Origin: Ceratorhiza oryzae-sativae
Taxonomy: Eukaryota > Basidiomycota > Agaricomycetes > Cantharellales > Ceratobasidiaceae
Length of the DNA stretch: 64,000 nucleotides
NCBI GenBank assembly: GCA_030998015.1
Contig: JARWMV010000237.1
Span: 1,302,001-1,366,000 of the forward strand
Direction: 5' to 3'
Shown here: piece after piece, positions 43,774 to 58,147 of the stretch
Numbering within the stretch: position 1 is the stretch's first letter
How the letters are laid out: every line of letters begins with the position of its first letter
Notes under the pieces: generated by a model
Databases searched by the model: none
What the model was told of the DNA's origin: nothing
Seen by the model: only the letters and a program-made list of their open reading frames with translations
Made by a program: the position numbers and the translations under genes

Positions 43774-46700
43774 TTAGGCTTCAGTTGGCTCGACTTCACG
43801 GATCGATCCCTGTGGTTCGTTCTGGTTTACTCCTGCGCGCGCACCAAATTGGCTCCGATCGAACAACCCATTGGCGTTGCTGAGACCGGCTATGCCGCTA
43901 ATCCCTCCCACTCCACCCATTCCACCTGCGCTGCCCATGGATCCTAATCCGCTCATTCCTCCGATACCATTCATACCACCTCCACCACCGATTCCGTTCA
44001 TGCCGCCCATTCCACCAATTCCGTTCATGCCACCGATTCTACCCATACCATTCATACCACCTCCACCACCGATTCCGTTCATGCCGCTCATTCCACCACC
44101 GATCCCGTTCATGCTGCCCATTCCACCACCGATCCCTTTCACGCTGCCCATTCCACCACCGATCCCGTTCATGCTGCTCATTCCACCACCGATACCATTC
44201 ACGCCGCCCATTCCACCGACTCCGTTCGTGCGCCCATCCCACCACCCATTCCATTCATGCTGCTCGTCCCGTTCATTCCACTCGTCCCATTCGCCGCACT
44301 TGCCCCACCTAGTCCACCTGTGCTGTGCGAAGCACCCATCCCGTTCAAACCACTCAAACTACTGCTGCCTAGCCCGCTAGCGCCAAGGCCGCCAGCACCG
44401 ACTCCGCTACCACCTATTCCACTACCGCCGAGCCCGGCGCTACCATACCCGAAACCGCCACCAGAGCAAATCGAGAAGCGCCCTCGCCACTCAGGCCGCC
44501 GCCCGACGATGAACCGAATCCGTTCTCTTCGCGACTATGGCTCAAGTAGCTTGGGACTGAGGCTCCGGATTGACCGTGCGTATAAGATACGCCCGAGCCC
44601 ATCGCACCTGGGGTGAATGGGGGCACTCCCAGGCCGCCACCCAGCCCGGACCCTATACCAAAGGCAGATCTATGAGCGCCAGAGCCAAACTTATTGTTCC
44701 AGTTGAGCATATCCTTTGAGCTCTGAGTATCGGTCGATGATGAAGGTAAGACCTCATTCAACGCTCGAGTAAAGTGACGTTGGCGATAATACGGCTCGTT
44801 GCCACAGGGGTTTTGTTACAGTTCGCACTCCCATTCTCGAACTCGGCTTCGGGCCCGGTTGGCTCGCCTTGCTTGGGTTGTTTGAATGGCTGAGGGTGTG
44901 CAGGTGCCTTGCCTTTGCTGTGCGGGTCCGTCTTTGCAGCACATTTCCAGGGCAGATTGCATTTTCCTTGACGGCATTGAGCGCGGCCGCCAAGCATAAA
45001 TCTATGTTATATCAATGTCAGAGTTAGAACGATTCGATTTGGAATGCGACGGCATGTCCGCTCACTCTTCAAATCCGATCCGCTGTACCTCGGTGTTCGC
45101 TTTGCAATATCTTCTAGGCTGACGTCCTCAGCGAGGGCTTCCTCTTGCAACAGCACGCGGAGTATTTCGAGTCGCGACTCTTGCCTGGCAGACCAACCAT
45201 AATGCGGCATGGTAGGCGACGAATTACGGCGTCGTCGAGGTCTTGTGGCCGATTGGTCGCGCCCAGTACAATAACTTGAGAGGAGAGGAGCCCATCCATT
45301 TCTTGCATGAACTCTGTAAGCATGCTGGTATGCCATCGAGCCGAGGTCTGTTCCCCGGCGTGAGTACGGGCACCGAACAGGGCGTCGATTTCATCGATGA
45401 ATACCACGCATGGTTTGAGTTTGCGTGCGAGTGAGAATAGCGCCTTCACCAGCCGCTCACTCTCGCCAACACACTAGACAAAAAAAAAAACGTTAATACC
45501 CGCAATTCAACAATGATGAAGTCGGTTACCTTATGAAGGATATCAGATGGTTTGACAGAGATCATCCGAGCCCCAGAATCTTTAGCAAGTGCTTTCGCGA
45601 GCAATGTCTTTCCTGTCCCGGGAGGTCCGAATAGAAGGCTCCAGAGATCATATGCTGCCTCAAAATACCGGTCTGGAACTCATCAGGGTATAGGAGAGGA
45701 AGCTGGACCATCGACCGAATCGTATCAATGGTATCTTGTGGCAGGCAAACAGAATCAAATGTCGCTTCAATTTCAGCTAGGTCCATTATCAGCTTCAGCC
45801 TACGATCAGCAGAATAAAATATCCTTACCAGTGTTCACAATAGCGTCCAATAACTCTTTCTCATAGCCGCTGAGTTTACCATTCTTGACGCGTTTGATTA
45901 CACCGTCCTCTTGGTCGCCCTCAGGTTCGTTATTTGTTGCAGGAGGAGTGGATGGGCCAGCTTTATTCGATTCCGTTTCCTGCATATCTCCGAACTGCCG
46001 CATAATGCGGGCAATCTCCTCCGGGCTCAGCGAGGACGAAGAGTCGGAACGGGGGCGGCGTTTGATGCAGACTCCAACGCCAGGGGGAAGTCCACCTTCT
46101 CCAAGGTTAGCGACCAGGGCGCCCACTGGGTCGTCCGAGTCAGCCATGATGGCATCCTATTAATGTGTTGGTAAAATGTTCATGCTTTCTTTTGAACGAA
46201 CTCGCATACCATGATTGCTTTGGTGTCGCTGTTCATGTTTACTGTACGTGAAGATGTGGAGTGTGTTGAAGAGGAGAGCCCCTCCGTGGCTTGTGCTTTA
46301 TACCTAGCAGGGGCGCCAGTAGATAAAGCCCCCAAGCCGCCGCATACAGCCATGAAAACGTTTGGATCGGCGTCGATGGGCAATATCACCACGTTGAGAT
46401 CGAGTTTCTGCAGAAAAACCACCTTCTGTGTGCCAATGGAGTTCTGAGCGCTCTAATCATCTGGCTGTGCAATCTGGGATGGGCAGGGTCCACATGCGTA
46501 TACCTGAGACAGCCGATCGTTCGTTGCAAAACGGGATATATGATTTTAGCCATTGACAGCAAGGAGGCGCGGGGCGTCTTTTTGAGCACAGCGTTTGCAA
46601 ATGTTACATCGGTTCGCCCCAGATGCTCCGGATAGAAGACACTACAGGCGGTGTTCGAAAACTGGTGGAACAAAGGCCATGGAATAAAAGGCATGTTGAT

Positions 46701-47300
46701 CTGCAATCACAAAAACAAGCTGGGAATAGCAGTCACAGTAGAGGATAATCACAAAGCTGGTAGGGCCTCACTGAAAGCTAAGTCCGGTAACATTGCGGTA
46801 ATTGTGCTGCAGGTATACGTATGGTGAGGATTGTGGTCTAGCTAACATCCCGCTACTATTGGACGTTTGGAGCAACTCGGGGAAACAACGTGGGTCGCAG
46901 TCGGGGGATAACTCTATCCATACATGCAGCCCCGTGCGGAGACAACGCAAAACGCCTGGAGATCGTGGCAAGCTCAAGTGCTTCTGGAAACTAGTGCGTT
47001 GGAATCAATTGGTAACTAGCCTGGACGTGTGGTCAGCAGTGGAAGCTCTGATCGTTCTGAAGCACTTGTGCCATACTTCTTTTGCTTACTTGCAAGTCGC
47101 AATTATACATCAGAAGCGCATATTCGTAAGATTCAGTCTAGGCAAAACTTTGGATAATTCGCTCTGCACATAACTATGAGGGCTGCTATGCAGAAACGAT
47201 CACTGGGATAGAACCCTTGCCATTTCTCAGCATTAAACCAAGCGTAGAGGATTCTACCGAGGAACCGTACAGAAACGGTGAGCACTGGAACTCGATTCAT
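43774..47300 (-). CDS. AAA+ ATPase (Msp1/ATAD-like) with Gly/Met/Asn-repeat tail
   Basis: This is a single-AAA ATPase of the Msp1/spastin/meiotic clade. The core includes [20 protein letters not shown], Walker [16 protein letters not shown] (after restoring one base near 45640), Walker [16 protein letters not shown] and sensor-1 [35 protein letters not shown] and [10 protein letters not shown] follow. The helical C-terminal cap has [14 protein letters not shown] and MLNWNNKFG. An N-terminal segment contains [18 protein letters not shown] and exons back to about 47300 ([19 protein letters not shown]), but the joins between 46400 and 47100 are unresolved. After the cap comes a long Gly/Ser-rich tail, then NGIGGGM-type repeats to the stop at 43774. 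One-base losses near 45640, 45182 and 44232 interrupt the frame. Each is repaired by adding one base to a homopolymer or short run. A membrane-extractase role (as Msp1) is inference from family resemblance. Confidence 0.75.
43950..44235. repeat. coding minisatellite (NGIGGGM/MGSMNG units)
   Basis: Tandem degenerate units of about 30 bp (for example CCACCACCGATCCCGTTCAT on the plus strand) encode repeats of Asn-Gly-Ile-Gly-Gly-Gly-Met at the C-terminus of the AAA ATPase. Unit phases vary in length, and there is one probable base loss near 44232. Confidence 0.8.
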
Positions 47301-47424
47301 TTCTTGTATGTAATACTGAAAAAAGAAGTCCATAAAAATCTAAATTTATACCTCCACAGTGTCTAAGCAGTGCGCATCCCAAGCTGCTCCTCAGAAGGCC
47401 GCATATAGCCAGGAAAATTTTCGC

Positions 47425-48600
47425 TTATCCACGAATGAGGTATACAGGGTGGGAGGAGTTGAAGTTCTGAGCAGAAATATCAGCAAAGGAGAGCATTTTG
47501 TCCCAGTTGAGGAGCTAACCACCATGGCCACGATTGGCATACCATTGAACCAATCAAACCACTTCTCGGTCGAAATGATCGTTCCGTTCCTGTTTCAAAA
47601 AGTTAGATAATGGTACCGCGAAAGATGAACAAATGGTTGACTCGCCATCCCTCAGTGAGCTCAATAGTGCGATAAACGCTCCGGATCACAACAAAGCCAA
47701 TCGCAATGCCGAGTCCAACTAACATTAGCACTATACTCCTAGACACAAGACACCAGCCCTGGGGCCTTTTGCAGCTATCCTCGTGATTAATAGCTGATTT
47801 GCAAGCCGGTCGGTTGTAAGCGAGGGGAATTATGAACTCCAACCCGGGGGCGACGAATGGTACCATAGCGGCTTCGGTCGAAGCGCGTGAGCCAAATAAG
47901 TGACGGAAAGAAAACACGTACCCAGTTGGATAAAGATACTGGAAAGCATAGTATGAGATCCTGGTTGCGCCCTCGAGATTCTTGGCCGCAGATATCATCG
48001 CACCTCCACCAGCTTGAATTACTAGCGCGCTGACATCAACAGTAATGAAAACGTTGGAGTCTATAGTTCTTGCGTTAGCCTTCGCCAAGTCATGAAGCAC
48101 GGTTAAGTTGACTCACAGAGTTGAGGAGACATGCGATTGTACTGGGGCCTGACTTCGCTGATAATTTTCGGAAGTATCAAGAACATAACTGCTGTCGTGA
48201 AGGATGGTGCAGTGATAGTAGTGGCGATTCTCAGGGTCCGATTGAGCACAGCGAAGAAACACAAAAGACATGGTCTTACTGCACCAAGAATGCGTTATGG
48301 TTAATAGGCTCGAGGCGACCCCAGTAATGTCCACCCCAACCAACGAGCTCGCCTATACCACGCATGACGAGGGTTGGTATCATCTACCAGATGCGGAACC
48401 GGACAGCTTCAGACAAGTATAAACCTGGGAAGGGTTGGCAAGTCTCGGACCGGTACTTTGGGCAGACTCACAGGTCATTGCCGTGGACAGCACCAAGAAT
48501 GTGAGTCCAGCCCACCCGGTCAGGAAGTACTTAAAGAGAAAATCGTCAACAGGTTCGGGTGATGTCGCTATCGCGTCGGTGGCAGCGGCTTCATAGATGC
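47425..48600 (-). pseudogene. RTA1-like seven-TM protein gene with an in-frame stop
   Basis: The RTA1 family comprises fungal seven-helix membrane proteins linked to lipid translocation and drug resistance. Exons give EPVDDFLFKYFLTGWAGLTF, IPTLVMRGIGELVGWGGHYW and APSFTTAVMFLILPKIISEV. They continue with VFITVDVSALVIQAGGGAMI and the diagnostic FVVIRSVYRTIELTEGW, then STEKWFDWFNGMPIVAM and NFNSSHPVYLIRG with a stop at 47425. The only break is a TAG at 48384-48386, where family members have a residue between RFRIW and MIPTLVM (often Tyr or Trp). The first coding exon upstream of 48600 was not resolved. It may be a recent pseudogene, or the stop may be a sequencing error or lie in a mis-modelled intron. 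Confidence 0.7.
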
Positions 48601-48825
48601 CTACATCAATAGACTAAACATGCAAACAGAAAATATTACGAGCTTAAAATATTAGAGTTTCAAGACATTTATGGCTTGAGTTCGGTACATTCGAGTTGGT
48701 AGAGGGTATTTCAGCGCAGTTAATGGGGCGGATGAAAGCGAAACCGCCCGGTGCTTAAATGGTTTCGTCGTGCGCTTAGCTAATCATTCGTGGCTGGATC
48801 TGAAACGAACCACCATACTCAAACG

Positions 48826-52138
<3,313 letters not shown>

Positions 52139-52392
52139 ATTTCTAATCTTCGTCGTGTTTTTATTCTATGTTTATTGTTACAGCCCCGGATGCAATAGGT
52201 GCCCTCAACTCGTTGATTTTTATTCAAATTCCAGTAGACCATATTATATGATGTTCTTAGTACTTTATACAAATATAAGCTCAAACATCTCCATCAGTTC
52301 GCTTGCATTCCCCACTTTGATTGCTCATGGTACCGGTACAGATAATCACACATCGTCAAAGACTTCGCTCGCCTTTCCAATGGTGTGCACCA

Positions 52393-54370
52393 CTAGTTTG
52401 TTTGAACTAGGCGTAAATCCAAACCCAAACTAAAGCCAGTTATAGTTATGTGGCTGTCGTTGTGCAAGGAGCCACTTACAGCCATCCCAATCAGATGATT
52501 ACCACAAATCTGCCATCCCTCATGGGGGCCTGGGAGTAGTGCCCTCGTAATAATTCTATATGGAAGGCGAGAAACTACCGGTTCATTGAAATACGGGATC
52601 CTAGTCGCTTGTTCAGATACCACAACGTCCACTATCACCGGGTTCTCGCAGGGCCACACGATACTTGATTCGAGGTCTTCTCGTTCACTTGCGTTTAGCC
52701 ATCTCCCTTCCTCCACCTGCTTAGCCCGCTTAATATTGTCGAGGTCATTCATTTTAACTTGTTGATAGTTTTTCCCTTGACGATGCATAAACCTGTGGAC
52801 GGTGGGGGTGTGGAAATCAAGGACTGAGAGACGGCTGTCACAGGTCACATATCTTGAACCAAACATCCAACAAATCCAAGGATCTGATGAAACCGTCTGG
52901 AACCAGCGAGTAGTGTATTCTCCCCATTCGCTCCACCTTAGATTCGATACACCCGCGATCTTCATATGGGACATATGCTCAATTAAGCGCCCAGTATCAA
53001 CGAAGATTTGAAGCGGCAGTTGGGCCCCAAGATAGTTTATGGACATTGAGAGACTAAGAGTAAGAGCCCTCCGGCTCCCGAATGGGCTAGGACGAAAAAT
53101 GCCTTTATTTCGGGGGCCGTAGTCGGACCTGATCAAGAAGTATCCCCGAGCCACCGCTGAGTGCTCATGAAGCTGAGGAAACAAGAAGTTGAAAGCAGGA
53201 ACAAGTCTAGGCATAGATGAAGCATCGAATGTCCCATCTCTAGGGGAGGATAAGCCATCTTTCACACAACCCAGTTCATAAACAACCAAGCCGACTTGAT
53301 TCAAGAACCCAGTGGCTGCATTGTCATTGGCATACCAGACTATCAGTCGTTCGTCGTCCAGAAAGAGGAAATTCGCGATTCCGTAATCGCCGACGATCCT
53401 TCCGATTAATGCTCCTACCTTCCAGTCCCATATCAATATTTCGTACTTGCGTCGGTCTTCATCCGAAAATTTGGTGGCAGCGAGACAACCCTTGATCTCG
53501 AGAGTTACAGCAAATGGGGCTCGGGCATTAACATGAAAATCGAGATCGATGGATATTAGCGGCTGTTTGGCGCAAGGATGAGCCAACCCTGTTGTGGCCG
53601 AGCACAAGCGAATCCAAGCACGAGTCGACCTGTAGGATAGTCAGTATTCCTCGAGTTAGGCGCCAACCAAAACACAAACGATTGAGAATCTACCCCGGCC
53701 AAGAGAATCAATTCTTGAGCAAGGTCCATAGTAAATTCGTTGAATGTGGCATTGAAATATAGTTGAATTCGATTGCATTGAACGTCAAGTGGGATAAGTA
53801 GTATTGAGTTTGGATTTGAACCCTCATCACCGAGTGAGAAAGCTTTGGCGAATACGTCATCTCGCAGCTCCTACAGAAGTAACTCTTCATCTCCGCAGTG
53901 TAGGTACGCTGTGGAACTGATATCCAAATCCAACCAGGCTAAACTCTAAGTCAGACAATACGAGCACGTCGACTAATGTTCGAAGCATTACCATCACGGT
54001 ATTTCTTGAGCTCATTCAAAAACGCCGGAAGATTGGATACGGTTTTCGACGGATGAGCAACGAGTTCAAATCCGTTGGCTTCGAGTTCAAGGTGTAATTG
54101 CACCTCGACAAAGTCGGATAGTATACCCCAGAACCGTCTACATGTCTAGTGCGCCTATTTGTTCAAAGTGTTCTCGCGTTGATAGAATTGCAAGCCCACC
54201 GATGTGAACATGATTACCCCCTTGTAATCACAGCATCTCATTATCCGGACAATCATCTCATCAGGAAGCTTGTTTATTTTGCATGGAGTGAAACCTTGAT
54301 TCCATCCCAGGTTGCAATGGGCTTCATTTAGATTAACATCCATGAGATTCGAATTTATGTGAGGGGCCAA
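52393..54370 (-). CDS. F-box protein of the Agaricomycete expanded family
   Basis: The N-terminal F-box reads KINKLPDEMIVRIMRCCDYK and, after an intron, TCRRFWGILSDFVEV. It should bind Skp1 in an SCF ubiquitin ligase. The following exons encode LHLELEANGFELVAHPSKTV, LPAFLNELKKYRDG and AWLDLD, then MDLAQELILLAGVDSQSF and a long C-terminal domain. That domain has the family hallmarks ILIWDWKVGALIGRIVGD, FLFLDDERLIVWYA, VGLVVYELG and VVSRLPYRIITRALLPG, and ends with a stop at 52393. The C-terminal domain is probably a substrate-binding beta-propeller-like fold, by inference only. A first Met at 54343 is an alternative start. A decayed copy of this family is at 39340-40033. Confidence 0.72.
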
Positions 54371-55743
54371 GGTTCGTGGTTGCTGTGATGAGGAGGATGG
54401 TGATGGAGGTCAGGACTCGCAATTGCACGTGACAGTCAACGAGCGCCAGAACAAAATGTGACAGTTTACCATACGGCTCGCTCTTAGGGTCAATATATGC
54501 TACGTCCTATGGTCCCAAATATGTAATCTAATGTAACACGAAATAATTGAACAAACAACAGCAATCCTAACAGCGTAACTCGTAAACAAATACAAATGGC
54601 ACACTGTGAATGGCAAATCTACCAACCTGAAGAATGTTAGATTGGTATGAAATTATAAGCACAACGAACGGAAGATACATTAGATAGTGCCCACACTAAA
54701 CAAGGCCGAGAAACTCCGATACAAAATTAGGTGTGCACGAAGTACACTTGTTGCTCAGTCGCATAGACACGTGTGTCCCCACCAACACCGCTGCACGCAT
54801 AGTTACGAGGCCCTTGTTTTATTCAAGAGGTGGGGACGATTGATCTCGATTTTCAAATTTTTTATTGTCGTTCGGTGCGAAGCATCATGTTTCGACGCTA
54901 CTTGGATAGACTTTTATACTCATATTTTGGCTTCCTATCACTCCTTCATGCTTGTGGCGCTCGTGTGTTGACGCATAGGCTTTCTAGTAAAGTGCTTTCA
55001 ATCGAATAGTTACCATCATTGATAGGACTGGTTGAAACGTGGGTACGATTGGCACCGTGCGCCATTTGGGATATTTGTATAGACCCCTTTTGCTGCTCAC
55101 GGCGATTCCAGATTTACTGGAATGCAGAATAGGGCAGGAATTTGATCTCAACCTATACAATGGCTTTCGCGCGTCATCTTTCTCCAATATCATCGCCACA
55201 AGACATGCATGAATCGAAGCCACGACGTCTGTCGCTTGCTACAAAGCACCCGGCTTCTTGCTCCTCAAAGATACTCCGCAAGAGTTGTCTATCCGGGCGC
55301 CGGGAAAGCATGATCTTGTATCATCAAGGTATGCTTATCAGCTAGAGCTCAAACAACCAAGGTGCCCGAACATAGTAGGTCGATTCGGCCGACCCTTGTT
55401 TCAGGGGAAATTTGTCTATCTGATCTGAATCAAGCATTCTCATCGATCAGAGACTGAGGTCGCAAGAGATGTCCGAAGACGTAGATCCATGTCCTAAATT
55501 TAAACAACATGGGAGCATAGATTGTGACTGGATGTGTCGGACGCCGGGCGCAGTGGATGTACATGTTTGTGCAAAAAGGGGGTAAATTAGTTGAGCCCGG
55601 CGCTTCCGGAGTATCAGGGCCGAGGGCGGTCGGATTGGCAATCACAAACCGAAAACTGAACCGAAACCGGTGAGATCACGCTCGGAGACAGATCCTTGTT
55701 CGAGCCACCACAGGTCTATACCCTCCAATCTTTTCTGTCAAAT
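54371..55743. other. intergenic region between F-box and PP2C genes
   Basis: About 1.4 kb with only short unrecognised frames on either strand (the longest are about 70-95 codons). It must hold both divergent promoters. No RNA gene or repeat is supported. Confidence 0.5.
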
Positions 55744-57733
55744 ATGGTAGGCATTGCCATCCTCACCGCTGGCTGCTGCTCACTGTTCACAGGGCCAAAC
55801 GCTTTCCGAGCCGGGTGCGTTGCGCCGAACCGAATTTGGTTGAAAATTGTGTGGGCTGACGTTATTTTTATTTATTTATTTCCGCAGTGACGACGAAGAA
55901 CTCCGATTCTGCATACGACGAGCGATACGGCTATGGCGTGTCTGAGATGCAGGGATGGCGCATAAGTGTGTGGTTTGTGTGTGGTGTATGTCGGATGCTT
56001 ATCGTCCGATAGGCATGGAGGATGCGCACGCGACAGTGCTCAAGCTCGATGACTCGACGAACAACGCCTTCTTTGCGGTCTTTGACGGACACGGTGGTAT
56101 GCCCGCACCACCCTGAACCCATGTCATCTGCTCACATCATGCATAGGCTCCACCGTTGCCAAGTACGCCGGCAAGCACGTCCACGAGCGCCTCAAGTCCG
56201 AGCCAGACTATGCCAAGAAGGACTACAAGGCCGCGCTCAAGCGTGCGTTCCTCGGGACAGACGACGACCTCAGGGCAGGTGCGTGCCCTTGCCCCTTGCT
56301 TGCCCTAGTGCCCACATGCTTATCCTATGCTACGCCCTCAGACCCCGCGTTCTTTCACGATCCCTCAGGATGCACTGCGGTCGCAGCGCTCCTTACTTCC
56401 GACAGGATCCTTGTTGTTCGTCATTTTTGTTGACGTGTGCGTCATCAGTCGATGTTAATTACGCGACTCCACTCAGGCTAATGCGGGTGACTCGAGATCG
56501 GTCATGTCTGTCAAGGGTGTGGTCAAAGAACTGAGCTTCGACCACAAGCCCCAGAATCCAGGTCCGTCGTCCGTGTGCTGCTGTCCATGGTCCCTATTCA
56601 TATATTGTTGCAGCCGAAATTTCTCGTATCCAAGCCGCTGGCGGCTACGTCGAATACAACCGTGTGAACGGTAGGCACTGCTCGCTATTTCCATGTCTAC
56701 AGCCTTGACTAACTCGGCGACCCTGCAGGCAATCTCGCACTCTCTAGGGCCATCGGCGATTTCGAATTTAAACAAAATTACGCGATTCAGCCTGAGCAGC
56801 AAATTGTTACCTCCGATCCAGAGATCACAGAACACACGATTACTGAAGAAGACGAATTCGTTGTATTGGCATGTGACGGCATCTGGGATTGTCTATCGTC
56901 CCAACAGGTCGTCGACGTTGTCCGCCGGTTGATTGCTGAGAAGAAAGACCTTGGCACGATCTGCGAAATAGTCATGGACAAGTGTGTTGCCCCCGATTCA
57001 GACATTGGTGCGGGTATTGGATGCGATAACATGACGATGATGGTTGTCGCGCTCTTGAACGGCCGGACAAAGGAGGAGTGGTACGATTGGGTCGCGGATC
57101 GCGTCCAACGCAAGTACGGATACGATACCCCCGAGGAGCTGCCACAGCTTTATTCCGAGGCCCGGATCGCGGCGGCCAAGAATCGTGCCGCGGGCCGAGC
57201 GGCGGGCGGCCCGCCAGCAGGCCTCCCGAGCGCCGGTCTGAGCATGCTCCAGCGTATTTTGAACGGGACGGGGGGACCTGGGATCGCGGGTGGTCTTGCT
57301 AGCCGGTTGGCTTTTGAGGCAGATTCGAGCGACGAGGAGATGGAGGAAGATGATGAAAATTACGTCCCTGGCGCGGCTGGTCGGCTGTTTGGTAACCGAA
57401 CGCGAGGGTTGGGCGAGGAGGACGAGGATGAGCAGATGGGCGAGGATGAGCCAGGAGGGCAGAGGAAAGAGCTAGATTCGCTCAAGGCCCAGCTAGACGA
57501 GCTCACCGATGGACTCGAGGAGGAGGTCGCCGAGGCTAAAGGTCAAGAGGACGGCGTGAAGCATATTGAGGATGTAGATTCGGAGAAAAAGGTGAGTCTT
57601 GGCTGACTCTGAGTCGGTACAAAGTTGGCTGATGGCGTTTGAGAAGTCTGAAGTGGCTGAACCGCAAACGAACGGATTCACCGAGTCAAAGCCCACAAAG
57701 TCGGTTGAGAGCCTGCCAGTTACTGCGCCTTAA
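55744..57733 (+). CDS. PP2C-type Ser/Thr protein phosphatase (Ptc2/3-like)
   Basis: This is a metal-dependent phosphatase that down-regulates stress and checkpoint kinases. The ATG at 55744 is followed at once by a 46-nt intron (55747-55792), after which GQTLSEP-VTTKN completes the N-terminus MGQTLSEP. Gly2 is a possible myristoylation site. The next exons give [30 protein letters not shown] (metal-binding Asp-Gly), [60 protein letters not shown] and [16 protein letters not shown]. All catalytic Asp residues are present. The C-terminal extension has an acidic [14 protein letters not shown] block and a coiled-coil-like [21 protein letters not shown] last small exon ends LPVTAP with a stop at 57733. 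The long C-terminal extension is as in Ptc2/Ptc3. Confidence 0.9.
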
Positions 57734-58147
57734 ATCTTGCGTCACCATCTGCGTATCCCACCACCCAGCATGACGAGTGCCGGGAGCGCAGTGTTATATT
57801 ATATAATGAGTAGCATGTATACGATGGACTGGCAAAACGGGGGTGGAGGTGTAAGATTCTTTTGCTGCTGCGTTTGTGCGTTCTCTGTTCTTTAATTTCG
57901 TCTCTCAGGCTGTGGTGTTAAGTATTAATATAACCAATAGCAATTTAGCATCCCTGGGCTCAGATCATTCTTTCTAGTGTACGCTGAGGTTCATTAGTGA
58001 GTGAGTGACATGTACGGTGGCATTTGGTAGGTGACTCGCAAGACGTCGAAGAAAGTAGATACTGGAGAGCGATGAGATTACATAGTAATTGGTGTAATGG
58101 TCTAAGAAATAGTATTTCTAAAAGTGAAAGAGTTCACATTGTCAACT
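57734..58147. other. convergent gap between PP2C and the minus-strand gene
   Basis: A convergent 3' intergenic gap with no gene. A/T-rich stretches fit polyadenylation regions. Confidence 0.5.
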
